DNA of 64,000 bases, from assembly GCA_910575445.1 (NCBI GenBank), contig CAJTFW010000006.1:62001-126000 (forward strand), in the 5' to 3' direction. Below the pieces are notes generated by a model that was given only the letters and a program-made list of their open reading frames with translations, searched no databases and had not been told where the DNA came from. Position numbers and translations under genes: made by a program. Position 1 is the first letter of the stretch. Every line of letters begins with the position of its first letter. This DNA comes from Lachnospiraceae bacterium. Its GTDB lineage: Bacteria > Bacillota > Clostridia > Lachnospirales > Lachnospiraceae. This document shows, in pieces, positions 36,330 to 46,104 of the stretch.

Positions 36330-37769
36330 ATGAAACATTCGATATTAAGAAAAAGACTTCACATGCTGATTTTTGTCTGTCTGGTGCCGCTGACTATCCT
36401 GACCATTTATCTTCTGTCACTGATTAGTCACTTTTCTGAGCGGTATGATTTTATTGTTAAAAAAATCACAATGGCCAATGCTCACAATATTGATTTCAAA
36501 GAGGACATGGACTATCTGATGTATATTATTGTGGTCAACTCTGAGCGGGCCAAAGAGCTTGTGGACACTGAGCGTCCGCATGTAATGATTCAGGAGGCCA
36601 GAGAGGTATTTCAGAATCTGTACGAGCTTGCAGATACTGACTATGGCAGAAATATGTTAGACCGCATCTTGAAAAGCCTCAATACCTTGGAAGACCGTGT
36701 GGACGATATTGAACAGAATGTATTAGTCAGCGGCTCTTATGATAAAAATATGGAGAGCTTAGACTTAAATATCCGTGTTTTAACAGATTTGATTCAGGAA
36801 CAGATTCAGAAATATATCTATTATGAGGCGACGAATTTAGAAGTGCTTCGCGAAGGCATCCGCGCAGACGTTGATGCCGGGGTTCGCATGAGTCTGATGG
36901 TCTTTGTGCTGATTTTGGTGGGTGCGCTTTTGATTAGTCAGAAGATTACAACAGGCATTACAGAGCCAATTCGCAAACTCTGTGAGATTACACGCCTTGC
37001 AGGAAGCGGAGATTTTGCAGTTCGTGCCCAGGAGGGAAGTAAGGATGAACTAGCAGTGTTAAATACAAGTTTTAACCAGATGGTGGAGAAAATTGGCAAT
37101 CTGGTAGAGGATATCCGCATTGAACAGCTGAATCTAAGAGCAACGGAATTAAAACTTCTTCAGGCACAGATTAACCCACATTTTCTGTATAATACCTTGG
37201 ATGCGATTATCTGGCAGGCAGAGGCCGGACAGACAGAGCAGGTGGTGATGATGGTCTCGTCACTGTCTGATTTTTTTCGCACAACGCTCAGTAAAGGCAG
37301 AGACTACATAACGGTGGCGGAGGAAGAAGCACATATCCGAAGCTATCTTCAGATTCAGCAGTTTCGCTACCGGGATATCTTAGAGTACAAGATTCAGATT
37401 CCCGAAACTCTGTATGGGTATCAGATGCTGAAACTTACGCTTCAGCCATTAGTGGAAAATGCACTCTATCATGGAATCAAGAATAAAAGAGGGCTTGGAC
37501 ATATTGTTGTGACCGGACAGGAAGAGGACGGCAAACTGGTGTTCACTGTTCGGGACAACGGGATAGGAATGAAGAAAGACCGTCTGTGCTTTGTGCGCCA
37601 GATGATTGCCGGAGAACAAAAGGCAGAGGACAGCCCATCCGGCTTTGGACTCTCTAATGTGGAACAGAGAATTCGCCTGAACCATGGCCCCGGGTATGGT
37701 CTTACGATTGACAGCGAGTATAAAAAAGGAACCGAAGCAAAGGTAGTGATTCCAGCCGTAAAAAATTAA
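36330..37769 (+). CDS. YesM-type membrane sensor histidine kinase
   Basis: 479 residues from the ATG at 36330. A membrane helix at about 9-30, an extracellular helical sensor (about 35-190), a second helix (about 192-213), a HAMP domain (about 214-268), then the His_kinase region with His284 in INPHFLYNTLD and a GHKL ATPase domain (NALYHGI, DNGIGM, GFGLSN). It should phosphorylate the regulator encoded upstream. The outside signal may be delivered by one of the two sugar-binding lipoproteins encoded downstream; this is inference. Confidence 0.92.
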   Translation: MKHSILRKRLHMLIFVCLVPLTILTIYLLSLISHFSERYDFIVKKITMANAHNIDFKEDMDYLMYIIVVNSERAKELVDTERPHVMIQEAREVFQNLYELADTDYGRNMLDRILKSLNTLEDRVDDIEQNVLVSGSYDKNMESLDLNIRVLTDLIQEQIQKYIYYEATNLEVLREGIRADVDAGVRMSLMVFVLILVGALLISQKITTGITEPIRKLCEITRLAGSGDFAVRAQEGSKDELAVLNTSFNQMVEKIGNLVEDIRIEQLNLRATELKLLQAQINPHFLYNTLDAIIWQAEAGQTEQVVMMVSSLSDFFRTTLSKGRDYITVAEEEAHIRSYLQIQQFRYRDILEYKIQIPETLYGYQMLKLTLQPLVENALYHGIKNKRGLGHIVVTGQEEDGKLVFTVRDNGIGMKKDRLCFVRQMIAGEQKAEDSPSGFGLSNVEQRIRLNHGPGYGLTIDSEYKKGTEAKVVIPAVKN

Positions 37770-37933
37770 ACTTTTTTCGGAAAATATTTAACTTTTTTCT
37801 GTTCTCTCTGAAAAGTCAGTAAAAAAACACACCGATTCCCTAAGAAACTCCGTATTATCTCCCATTAGAAAATAGTATGATGTCATTGTAGCCAAGAGGC
37901 GATACCAAATCTAACACACAGGGAGGATATACG

Positions 37934-39010
37934 ATGAAAAGAAAATTTGTAAGTGCATTGGTATGTGCAGCAATGGTAGCAACGATGGTCGTTGGATGCG
38001 GAGGCGGCGGTGATACGCAGGCAAATGCACCAGCAGACAATACAACAGAAGAAGATACAGGAAGTGATGCTGCTGAGGATACCGCTACAGATGCTTCCGG
38101 GGACGAGGCAGCAGCACCGGCAGCAAGTGGAGAATTAATTAGCCTTGGAATCATCAACAATGACCCGAATGAGTCTGGATACCGTACAGCAAACGTAAAG
38201 AACTTAGAAGAGACCTTTACTGAGGAGAACGGATATACCATCTCCACCTTCTACAGCCTGAAAAATGATGAGCAGATTAATGCAGCTCAGAAGATGATTC
38301 AGGACGGTGTGGACTATCTTCTGCTCTCTGCCGCAGATACTGCAGGATGGGATACTGTGCTTCAGGACGCACAGGATGCAGGAATTCGTGTAATTCTCTT
38401 TGACCGTGTGGTTGATGCAGATGAGAGTCTTTATGAGGCATCTATCGTATCCGATATGGACAAAGAAGGCGAGACCGCTGTGGAGTGGCTCAAAGGACAG
38501 GGCCTTGACAAATATGAGATTATTCATATCCAGGGTGTGATGGGTTCTGCACCGCAGAAAGGACGCTCCGGCGCACTTGATGCAGCAGTGGCATCCGAAG
38601 GCTGGACAATGGTTGCACAGCAGACCGCAGAGTGGAATGCAGAGAAGGCACAGCAGATTGTGCAGTCTGTGATTGACTCAGGCAAGAGTTTTAACGTTAT
38701 CTATGCAGAGAATGATGATATGGCAAAAGGTGCGGTTGCTGCACTTGACAAAGCTAACATTTCTCACGGCGTAGGCAAAGATGTTGTCGTGATGGGCTTT
38801 GACTGCAATAAATGGGCGTTAGAGGAGCTTCAGAAGCAGAACTGGAACTATGACGGACAGTGCAATCCGTTCCAGGCTTCCTATATCGACAAAGTTATCA
38901 AGACAATTGAGAGTGGCGGAACTCTAGAAGAGAAAGTGATTATTCTCGAAGAAAAAGGCTTTGATGCAACAGAAATCACCCAGGAAGATATTGATACCTA
39001 CGGAATCTAA
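37934..39010 (+). CDS. YtfQ-type sugar ABC transporter, substrate-binding lipoprotein 1
   Basis: 358 residues. The lipobox VVGC (Cys22) is followed by an acidic linker (about 25-65) and a type I periplasmic-binding fold. Segments DPNESGYRTANV, LKNDEQINAAQKMIQDGVDY and YAENDDMAKGAVAAL match the galactofuranose/ribose-binding family. It captures a sugar outside the membrane for the ATPase and permeases that follow. A hairpin between this gene and the ATPase gene could make the binding protein more abundant than the rest. Confidence 0.9.
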   Translation: MKRKFVSALVCAAMVATMVVGCGGGGDTQANAPADNTTEEDTGSDAAEDTATDASGDEAAAPAASGELISLGIINNDPNESGYRTANVKNLEETFTEENGYTISTFYSLKNDEQINAAQKMIQDGVDYLLLSAADTAGWDTVLQDAQDAGIRVILFDRVVDADESLYEASIVSDMDKEGETAVEWLKGQGLDKYEIIHIQGVMGSAPQKGRSGALDAAVASEGWTMVAQQTAEWNAEKAQQIVQSVIDSGKSFNVIYAENDDMAKGAVAALDKANISHGVGKDVVVMGFDCNKWALEELQKQNWNYDGQCNPFQASYIDKVIKTIESGGTLEEKVIILEEKGFDATEITQEDIDTYGI

Positions 39011-39043
39011 AGTTCATAGCTTGTATAGTAAGTGCTTGTGAAA

Positions 39044-39091
39044 AAGCGCGGTGCGGTAAGGAATATTACAGGACTGCACCGCGCTTCTTTT
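39044..39091 (+). terminator. Hairpin between binding-protein and ATPase genes
   Basis: AAGCGCGGTGC and GCACCGCGCTT make a perfect 11-bp stem followed by CTTTTAT. It is probably a partial terminator or mRNA-stabilising structure that sets high expression of the binding protein. Confidence 0.65.
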
Positions 39092-39132
39092 ATGAAAACC
39101 ATAACCAAAATATATTAGGAGGTGAACTTTAG

Positions 39133-40644
39133 GTGGCAGACAATGTAGTATTGCAGATGAGAAACATTCACAAAAGCTTTCCAGGAGTCAAAGCTTTACA
39201 GGGAGTGGATTTTACGCTGCGAAAAGGTGAAGTCCATGCTCTGATGGGGGAAAATGGAGCAGGAAAATCAACACTTATCAAAGTTCTGACCGGAGTCTAT
39301 GGCAAAGATGAAGGGCAGATATCCATGGAAGGAAAAGAAGTCTTGATTCACTCTCCCCAGGAGGCGCAGAAGAACGGCATCAGCACTGTATATCAGGAGA
39401 TTACACTCTGTCCCAATCTTTCCGTTGCCGAGAATATGTATATCGGGCGCCTAGATAACATCTATCAGAACTGGAAGAAGATGAACAGCGATGCAGACAA
39501 GATATTGCAGTCCTTAGATATCCCTGCCAAGGCGACGCAGCAGCTTTCTAGCTGTTCGTTGGCTGTGCAGCAGATGGTGGCTATCGCGCGTGCAGTGGAC
39601 ACAGACTGTAAAGTGTTAATCCTTGACGAGCCGACCTCTTCTCTTGATGAGCAGGAAGTGGAGAAGCTGTTTAAGCTGATGCGGGATTTAAAGGCCCGCG
39701 GAGTGGGGATTGTCTTTGTGACACATTTCTTAGACCAGGTGTATGAGATTTGTGACAGGATTACGGTTATGCGGGACGGAAAGCTGGTGGGAGAATTTGA
39801 GATTGAGACGCTTCCGCGTGTACAGCTGGTATCGAAGATGCTTGGTAAGGAACTAGATGACCTGTCAGATATCCAGGGAGAATATTCCACCTATCAGAAC
39901 AAAGAAGGAGAGGCGCCGGTCTTTGAGGCAGAAGGACTCTCAAGTGACGCCGGTATCCGGCCCTTTGACTTCCATATTAGAAAAGGAGAAGTCAATGGAT
40001 TTACGGGTCTTCTTGGCTCTGGCAGAAGCGAAAGCGTGCGTGCTATCTTTGGCGCTGACCGTATCCTTGGTGGAAATGTCAAGGTAAATGGAAAACCTGT
40101 CAAGATTAAAAAACCAATCGACGCGATGAAACAGGGGATTGCCTATCTGCCAGAAGACCGTAAGCGCGATGGCATCGTGGGAGATTTGTCTGTGCGTGAC
40201 AATATATTGCTTGCACAGCAGGTTCTAAGGGGCTTTTTAAAGCCGTTTACGAAAGCAGAGGCAGACAAGATTGCAGACGAGTATATTAAGCTTTTAAGTG
40301 TCAAGACTGCTTCTGCGGATACGCCAATCAAGTCTCTGTCTGGTGGAAATCAGCAGAAAGTGATACTGGCGCGCTGGCTTTTGACCCATCCAGAATATTT
40401 AATCCTGGATGAGCCGACCAGAGGTATCGATGTTGGTACCAAGGTTGATATACAAAAACTGGTATTGAAACTTGCTTCTGAAGGGATGAGTGTTACCTTT
40501 ATCTCGTCGGAGTTAGACGAGATGCTCCGTACCTGCTCAAGACTTATCGTTATGAGAGATGGACGGATGGTAGGAGAACTCTCAGGCGAAGACCTGAATC
40601 AGAACAAGGTTATGAATACCATTGCCGGAGGTGAGAGAGAATGA
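39133..40644 (+). CDS. Sugar ABC transporter ATPase, two-domain (YtfR/RbsA type)
   Basis: 503 residues from a GTG with AGGAGGTG upstream. Two ATPase domains lie in tandem. The first has Walker A GENGAGKST (39-47), signature LAVQQMVAIARA and Walker B LILDEPT. The second has a degenerate Walker A (LLGSGRSE), the signature LSGGNQQKVILARWL and LILDEPTRGIDVG. This asymmetry is normal for the family. It overlaps the permease gene by four bases. Confidence 0.94.
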   Translation: MADNVVLQMRNIHKSFPGVKALQGVDFTLRKGEVHALMGENGAGKSTLIKVLTGVYGKDEGQISMEGKEVLIHSPQEAQKNGISTVYQEITLCPNLSVAENMYIGRLDNIYQNWKKMNSDADKILQSLDIPAKATQQLSSCSLAVQQMVAIARAVDTDCKVLILDEPTSSLDEQEVEKLFKLMRDLKARGVGIVFVTHFLDQVYEICDRITVMRDGKLVGEFEIETLPRVQLVSKMLGKELDDLSDIQGEYSTYQNKEGEAPVFEAEGLSSDAGIRPFDFHIRKGEVNGFTGLLGSGRSESVRAIFGADRILGGNVKVNGKPVKIKKPIDAMKQGIAYLPEDRKRDGIVGDLSVRDNILLAQQVLRGFLKPFTKAEADKIADEYIKLLSVKTASADTPIKSLSGGNQQKVILARWLLTHPEYLILDEPTRGIDVGTKVDIQKLVLKLASEGMSVTFISSELDEMLRTCSRLIVMRDGRMVGELSGEDLNQNKVMNTIAGGERE

Positions 40645-41723
40645 CGCAGAACAAACCAGCAAAAGGAACCAATTTCCTTGCGAATCTTACCAGAAATCAG
40701 CTTTTTATTCCGGTGGCAGCACTGCTTTTGCTTCTGGTCTTTAACCTGATTATGGACCCGAACTTTTTTAAGATTACTTTAGACCACAACAGCGTTGGGG
40801 ACCCTGTGCTGTCAGGATTTTTGATTACGATTTTAGACAGCGGCTCAGAGCTTGCGATTCTGGCGATTGGTATGACGCTTGTGACAGCAGCAACTGGCGG
40901 ACAGGATATCAGTGTGGGAGCAGCAATCGCCATCAGCGGAAGCGTGCTTCTGCGTATGCTCTGTGGTAGCAACACCCGCCCGGAGACGCTTTTGATGCCT
41001 GTCTTAGTGGCATTTGTTATCACCTGTGTTGTTGCGATGCTCTTTGGGGCATTTAACGGCGTATTAGTGGCAGTCTTTCAGATACAACCGATGATTGCGA
41101 CACTGATTCTCTACACCGCCGGGCGTTCCATCGCTGCGTGGATTAACAACAATGAACTTCCGATTATCAGCGAGCCATCCTTTGGCTATTATGGTGGATT
41201 TATCCCGGGAATTCCAGTGCCAACACCTTTCTTTATCGCAATTATCTGTGTGATTTTGATTGCACTGGCGCTGAAATTTACCACATTAAGACTGTATACG
41301 CAGGCAGTCGGCATCAATGAATATTCCGCCAAATTAAATGGCCTTAATCCTGTCTTTATTAAAATCCTGTCCTTTGTCATTCTAGGACTGTGTGTGGCAG
41401 TAGTTGGCTTGATAAAAGTAAGCCGTTTCCAGACGATTAATTATTCGGTCATTGCCAAAGATATTGAGATGGATGCCATCTTGGCGGTTGCACTTGGCGG
41501 CAATGCTTTAAGCGGTGGCAAATTCAATATGACAGCATCTATTATTGGCGCCTATGTGATTCAGTGCCTGACAACAACTCTGTATAAATTTAATGTACAG
41601 TCGGATGCACTTCCTGCCTATAAAGCAATCGTTGTAATTGCACTGGTTGTGTTAAGTGCACCGATTGTCAGAGAGAAGTTATCTGCTTTGATGCCAAAGC
41701 CTGTGGCAAAGGAGGTGGCATAG
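40641..41723 (+). CDS. Sugar ABC transporter permease 1 (YtfT-like)
   Basis: 360 residues with about eight to ten membrane helices and the family motifs TGGQDISVGAA and ALGGNALSGGKFN. It forms half of the membrane channel; the next gene encodes the other half. The start overlaps the ATPase stop by four bases and the stop directly abuts the next ATG. Confidence 0.92.
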   Translation: MTQNKPAKGTNFLANLTRNQLFIPVAALLLLLVFNLIMDPNFFKITLDHNSVGDPVLSGFLITILDSGSELAILAIGMTLVTAATGGQDISVGAAIAISGSVLLRMLCGSNTRPETLLMPVLVAFVITCVVAMLFGAFNGVLVAVFQIQPMIATLILYTAGRSIAAWINNNELPIISEPSFGYYGGFIPGIPVPTPFFIAIICVILIALALKFTTLRLYTQAVGINEYSAKLNGLNPVFIKILSFVILGLCVAVVGLIKVSRFQTINYSVIAKDIEMDAILAVALGGNALSGGKFNMTASIIGAYVIQCLTTTLYKFNVQSDALPAYKAIVVIALVVLSAPIVREKLSALMPKPVAKEVA

Positions 41724-42746
41724 ATGAGTAAAAAACTGAAAAATATGAGTGATACCAATCTGTTGCTTAGTATTACGATTGTTGTATTTTTTGCAATGTA
41801 TTTAGGAGCAATGATATTTCAGGGAGCCGGCTTTTTAAAGGCGCAGACATTTTTTAATATCTTAAATGCCCAGGCTTCTTTGATTATTCTCTCCTGCGGG
41901 ATGAGCCTTGTAATGATTACCGGAGGCATCGACATCTCCGTTGGCGGTGTCACAGCATTAGTCAGCATGTGTTGTGCGGTCTACCTTGACTATCAGAGCG
42001 GCAATGTCTTTGTGGCAGTGCTGATTGCACTTTTGATTGGTCTGACCTTTGGACTCGTACAGGGATTTTTGGTGGCCTATCTGGAGATACAGCCATTTAT
42101 CGTCTCCTTAGCTGGTATGTTCTTTGCACGTGGTATGACAACGATTGTCAACAGCAATCCATTTAATGTACAAAATGAAGCGTTTGTGGCTCTTAAGGGC
42201 ACCCGGATTATCATTCCTGGCCTTGGCTCTGTCAATAAGCTTGGAAAATATGTCAATGCCTATGTTGAGATTGGCGTTATCGTGGCACTTCTTGTCGTAA
42301 TTTTGATGTTTATCATCTTAAAGTGGACAAAGCTTGGACGCTCTTTCTATGCAGTGGGCGGCAACAGCCAGAGCGCGCTGATGCTTGGCATCAATGTAAA
42401 AAGAACCAAATTTTTATCGCATCTTATCTGCGGTTTTTTGGCAGGTGTCGGCGGTTTTGTCTATTTCCTGCATGTGGGTTCGGGCTCTGCCTCTCATGCA
42501 AGCGGCGCAGAGATGAATGCGATTGCCTCATCGATTATCGGCGGCACGATGCTGACCGGTGGTGTGGGCAATATTATCGGAACATTTTTTGGAGTGCTGT
42601 CTTTAAGCACGATTCAAAATATCGTATCCTCTGCCGGACTTGACGAGCCGTGGTGGATTGGAATTACCATTGCAGCAATGCTGTGTCTGTTCTTAGTCGT
42701 ACAGAGCATAGTGATGACTGTGCGGAAAAAACAGACGGTACAATAA
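41724..42746 (+). CDS. Sugar ABC transporter permease 2 (YjfF-like)
   Basis: 340 residues, multi-helix. Motifs GGIDISVGGVTALVS, LEIQPFIVSLAG and SIIGGTMLTGGVGN mark the RbsC/YjfF family. Two different permeases per system, as here, is the Ytf arrangement rather than the single-permease ribose system. Confidence 0.92.
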   Translation: MSKKLKNMSDTNLLLSITIVVFFAMYLGAMIFQGAGFLKAQTFFNILNAQASLIILSCGMSLVMITGGIDISVGGVTALVSMCCAVYLDYQSGNVFVAVLIALLIGLTFGLVQGFLVAYLEIQPFIVSLAGMFFARGMTTIVNSNPFNVQNEAFVALKGTRIIIPGLGSVNKLGKYVNAYVEIGVIVALLVVILMFIILKWTKLGRSFYAVGGNSQSALMLGINVKRTKFLSHLICGFLAGVGGFVYFLHVGSGSASHASGAEMNAIASSIIGGTMLTGGVGNIIGTFFGVLSLSTIQNIVSSAGLDEPWWIGITIAAMLCLFLVVQSIVMTVRKKQTVQ

Positions 42747-42780
42747 ATATAGCAGATTAAATTAGTAGATAGGAGAATGG

Positions 42781-44268
42781 ATGATGAACAATATTCCTAA
42801 AATAAAAGTGGGCATCGTGGCGGTAAGCCGTGACTGCTTTCCAGAATCTTTGTCTGTAAACAGAAGAAAAGCACTGATAGAGGCATATACAACAAAATAT
42901 AACGCAGAGGATATCTACGAGTGTCCAGTCTGCATCGTAGAGAGCGAGATTCATATGGTGCAGGCGTTAGAAGATATCAAGAAAGCTGGCTGCAATGCAC
43001 TGGCTGTCTATCTTGGCAACTTTGGTCCAGAGATATCAGAGACCTTACTTGCAAAGCATTTTGAAGGCCCTAAGATGTTTGTGGCAGCAGCAGAGGAATC
43101 CAAAGACAATCTGATTCAGGGCCGCGGCGATGCTTATTGTGGAATGTTAAATGCAAGCTATAACCTGGCTCTTAGAAATATCAAAGCCTATATTCCAGAA
43201 TATCCAGTAGGAACCGCCGAAGAATGTGCAGATATGATTCACGAATTTCTTCCGATTGCACGTGCCATTGCAGGCCTTTCGGACTTAAAAATTATCAGCT
43301 TTGGCCCTCGCCCTTTGAACTTCTTAGCTTGCAATGCGCCGATTAAGCAGCTCTACAACTTAGGTGTGGAGATTGAAGAAAATTCGGAGCTGGATTTATT
43401 TGAGGCCTTTCATAAACATGAAGGTGACAAGCGGATTCCAGAAGTGGTGGCTGATATGGAAGCAGAGCTTGGAGAAGGCAACAAAAAGCCGGAGATTCTG
43501 CCAAAGCTTGCACAATATGAGCTGACGCTTTTAGACTGGATAGAAGAGCACAGAGGCTACCGCAAATATGTGGCTATCGCAGGTAAATGCTGGCCGGCTT
43601 TCCAGACCCAGTTTGGATTTGTGCCGTGTTACGTCAACAGCCGTCTGACCGGACGCGGCATCCCGGTATCCTGCGAGGTGGATATCTATGGCTGTTTAAG
43701 CGAATTTGTTGGAACCTGTGTCAGCGAAGATATTGTGACGCTTCTTGACATTAATAACACCGTTCCTTATGACCTTTACAACGAAGATATCAAAGGAAAA
43801 TATAACTATACCAGCAGCGATGTCTTTATGGGTTTCCACTGCGGCAATACCAATACCAAGAAGCTTTCCTCCTGTCAGATGAAATATCAGCTGATTATGG
43901 CCAGAAGTCTTCCAGAAGAAGTGACACAGGGAACACTAGAAGGAGATTTGACGCCTGGAGATATTACGTTTTTCCGTCTGCAAAGTACCGCAGACAACAA
44001 GCTGCGTGCTTATGTGGCCAATGGAGAAGTGCTTCCGGTTGCAACGCGCTCCTTTGGAGGCATCGGTATCTTTGCGATTCCAGAGATGAAGCGCTTCTAC
44101 CGCCATGTATTGATTCAGGGAAATTATCCGCATCACGGAGCAGTGGCATTTGGACATCATGGAAAGGCGCTGTTTGAAGTATTTAAATATATTGGCGTGG
44201 ATGTGAACGAAATCGGGTACAACCAGCCGGCGCAAGTACGGTATCCAACAGAAAATCCGTTTGCATAG
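42781..44268 (+). CDS. L-fucose/L-arabinose-isomerase-family protein
   Basis: 495 residues. The Rossmann-like N-terminal domain begins KVGIVAVSRDCFPESLS, and later parts carry EVDIYGCLSEF and GFHCGNTN, as in the FucI/AraA superfamily, whose members interconvert aldoses and ketoses with Mn2+. The exact sugar is unknown, and some relatives in ABC operons have no proven activity. It follows the permease genes by 34 bases and is probably in the same transcript, so it likely acts on the imported sugar. Two adjacent ATGs follow an AGGAGA site. Confidence 0.8.
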   Translation: MMNNIPKIKVGIVAVSRDCFPESLSVNRRKALIEAYTTKYNAEDIYECPVCIVESEIHMVQALEDIKKAGCNALAVYLGNFGPEISETLLAKHFEGPKMFVAAAEESKDNLIQGRGDAYCGMLNASYNLALRNIKAYIPEYPVGTAEECADMIHEFLPIARAIAGLSDLKIISFGPRPLNFLACNAPIKQLYNLGVEIEENSELDLFEAFHKHEGDKRIPEVVADMEAELGEGNKKPEILPKLAQYELTLLDWIEEHRGYRKYVAIAGKCWPAFQTQFGFVPCYVNSRLTGRGIPVSCEVDIYGCLSEFVGTCVSEDIVTLLDINNTVPYDLYNEDIKGKYNYTSSDVFMGFHCGNTNTKKLSSCQMKYQLIMARSLPEEVTQGTLEGDLTPGDITFFRLQSTADNKLRAYVANGEVLPVATRSFGGIGIFAIPEMKRFYRHVLIQGNYPHHGAVAFGHHGKALFEVFKYIGVDVNEIGYNQPAQVRYPTENPFA

Positions 44269-44274
44269 CGAAGA

Positions 44275-44308
44275 AAAAAGGAATCGTTTTAACGGTTCCT
44301 TTTTTTCT
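44275..44308 (+). terminator. Terminator after the isomerase gene
   Basis: AAAAAGGAATCGT pairs with ACGGTTCCTTTTT (one T.G) and a T run follows. The second binding-protein gene starts 33 bases later, so that gene may depend on readthrough. Confidence 0.8.
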
Positions 44309-44340
44309 AAATTTATAGTAGAATAAAAAAGGAGGCAGCT

Positions 44341-45387
44341 ATGGGAGAGAGACACCTAGGCCGGACCAAAAGGATTGTAGAGCTACTATGGATATTGATG
44401 GTTGTGCTGACGCTTGGAGGCTGTATGGGTGCGACAGAGAGCCCGGAAGATGCAATGCTCTATCCAGATGAAGTAAAAGACAACGATGACTACATTGTAG
44501 TAGGCTTTTCCCAGGTAGGAGCAGAGTCGGATTGGCGCGCCGGTAATACCGAATCGTTTCGCAGTGTATTTACAGAAGAAAACGGGTATTTTCTATTGTA
44601 TGAGGATGCACAGCAAAAGCAGGAGAACCAGCTAAAAGCCATTCGCAATTTTATCCTTCAGGAAGTGGACTATATTATATTAGACCCTATTGTGGAGACT
44701 GGATGGGATGCAGTCTTACAAGAAGCAAAAGATGCACAGATTCCAGTGATCCTGGTAGACCGCTCTGTAGAGGTGGAGGATGAGGGACTGTATACCTGTT
44801 GGGTGGGCAGTGATTTTGAAAAAGAAGGACGAAGTGCCGGAGAATGGCTGATAGATTATCTTGAAGAACAAGGGCGAAGTGAGGAGACGATTCAGATTGT
44901 GACCCTTCAGGGAACGCCAGATTCGACTGCGCAGATTGGGCGCACAGCGGGCTTTGCAAGTGTTCTAAAAGAACAAGAGAACTGGAAGATGTTAGAGTCG
45001 CTTTCAGGGGATTTTACACAGGCAAAGGGGCAGGAAGTGATGGAGTATTTTCTTGAGACCTATGAGAAGATAGATGTTCTGGTCAGTGAGAATGACAATA
45101 TGACCTTTGGCGCTATTGATGCAATTCATGAAGCCGGGAAGACTTGCGGACCTGACGGAGAGATTATTGTGATTTCGTTTGACTGTGTAAAGGCAGCACT
45201 AGAAGCGATGATGCACGGGGAGATTAATGCAGATTTTGAGTGTAATCCCATACTTGGCCCCAGAGTTGCACAGATTATAAAGCTGCTTGAAAAGGGAGAG
45301 CCTGTGGAGAAGGTTCAGTATGTAGAAGAACGGTATTTTGACGCTTCGATGGATTTGGAGAACATGATAAAGACAAGGGTGTATTGA
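44341..45387 (+). CDS. YtfQ-type substrate-binding lipoprotein 2
   Basis: 348 residues. The lipobox LGGC (about Cys28) is followed by a type I binding fold strikingly close to E. coli YtfQ in remembered sequence: VGFSQVGAESDWRAGNTES, then QQKQENQLKAIRNF, then GDFTQAKGQEVMEYF. The SDWR stretch corresponds to the sugar-contacting region of YtfQ. It lies after a terminator and is separated from the importer genes by the isomerase, so it may feed the same transporter with another ligand or present sugar to the sensor kinase. GGAGG lies just before the ATG. Confidence 0.88.
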   Translation: MGERHLGRTKRIVELLWILMVVLTLGGCMGATESPEDAMLYPDEVKDNDDYIVVGFSQVGAESDWRAGNTESFRSVFTEENGYFLLYEDAQQKQENQLKAIRNFILQEVDYIILDPIVETGWDAVLQEAKDAQIPVILVDRSVEVEDEGLYTCWVGSDFEKEGRSAGEWLIDYLEEQGRSEETIQIVTLQGTPDSTAQIGRTAGFASVLKEQENWKMLESLSGDFTQAKGQEVMEYFLETYEKIDVLVSENDNMTFGAIDAIHEAGKTCGPDGEIIVISFDCVKAALEAMMHGEINADFECNPILGPRVAQIIKLLEKGEPVEKVQYVEERYFDASMDLENMIKTRVY

Positions 45388-45405
45388 TACAAGATAAAAA
45401 GAGCG

Positions 45406-46068
45406 ATGCTTAGAGTATTTTCCATGAAAGTAACAAAGGATATCCCGGACAGATGGTGTAAGGCCTATCTGTCAGAGACAAGAAAACAAGAAGCAAAGAA
45501 GCGAAAAAGTGACAGAGACCGTCGTCTCTTTTTGGCTGCCGAGGTGCTGTTAAATCGTAGTCTAGAAGCAGTGAAAGCCAATATAATGCTTCCGGCTGCC
45601 TATACAAGAAATCCCTATGGAAAACCATACCTTCTTCCACCGGCAGAACTTTATGTAAACTGGTCTCATTCGGGAGACTCGATACTTTGTGCGCTCTCAG
45701 ACCGGGAAGTGGGAATTGATTTGCAAGAGATGCAAAAAGAGCCAAGAGAGGCCTTAGTGGCAAGAACACTTCAGCCAGAAGAACTTTGTTTTTATCAGAC
45801 CCTTCCATCAGAGCAGAGAAAACAGGTATTTTACCAATATTGGACTCTTAAAGAAAGCTATCTAAAAGCCCTTGGAACAGGATTTCACACATCGCTGGCT
45901 TCTTTTTATATAGAGATGGATAAAAGCCATCCTAGAATCGTACAGAGGGCTAAGGGGCGTCTCTATCACTGCCGGCTGTTGCCAATGGATGATAAATATA
46001 TGGCAGCGCTCTGTGTAGAAGGAGAAGAACGAGAGGAATTAGACCAGGTAAGAATTGAAGCATTGTAA
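45406..46068 (+). CDS. 4'-phosphopantetheinyl transferase, Sfp type
   Basis: 220 residues. The magnesium-binding motif VGIDLQE includes Asp105, and the second motif YWTLKESYLKALGTG includes Lys149-Glu150. The enzyme moves the phosphopantetheine arm of CoA onto carrier proteins. No polyketide or peptide synthetase genes lie in the window, so the target may be a fatty-acid carrier protein or a distant cluster. The ribosome site is weak; ATG 45424 is an alternative start. Confidence 0.88.
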   Translation: MLRVFSMKVTKDIPDRWCKAYLSETRKQEAKKRKSDRDRRLFLAAEVLLNRSLEAVKANIMLPAAYTRNPYGKPYLLPPAELYVNWSHSGDSILCALSDREVGIDLQEMQKEPREALVARTLQPEELCFYQTLPSEQRKQVFYQYWTLKESYLKALGTGFHTSLASFYIEMDKSHPRIVQRAKGRLYHCRLLPMDDKYMAALCVEGEEREELDQVRIEAL

Positions 46069-46104
46069 TTTTGAACGTCCACCAGGAAAAAGGAGGGTAT
46101 GGAT

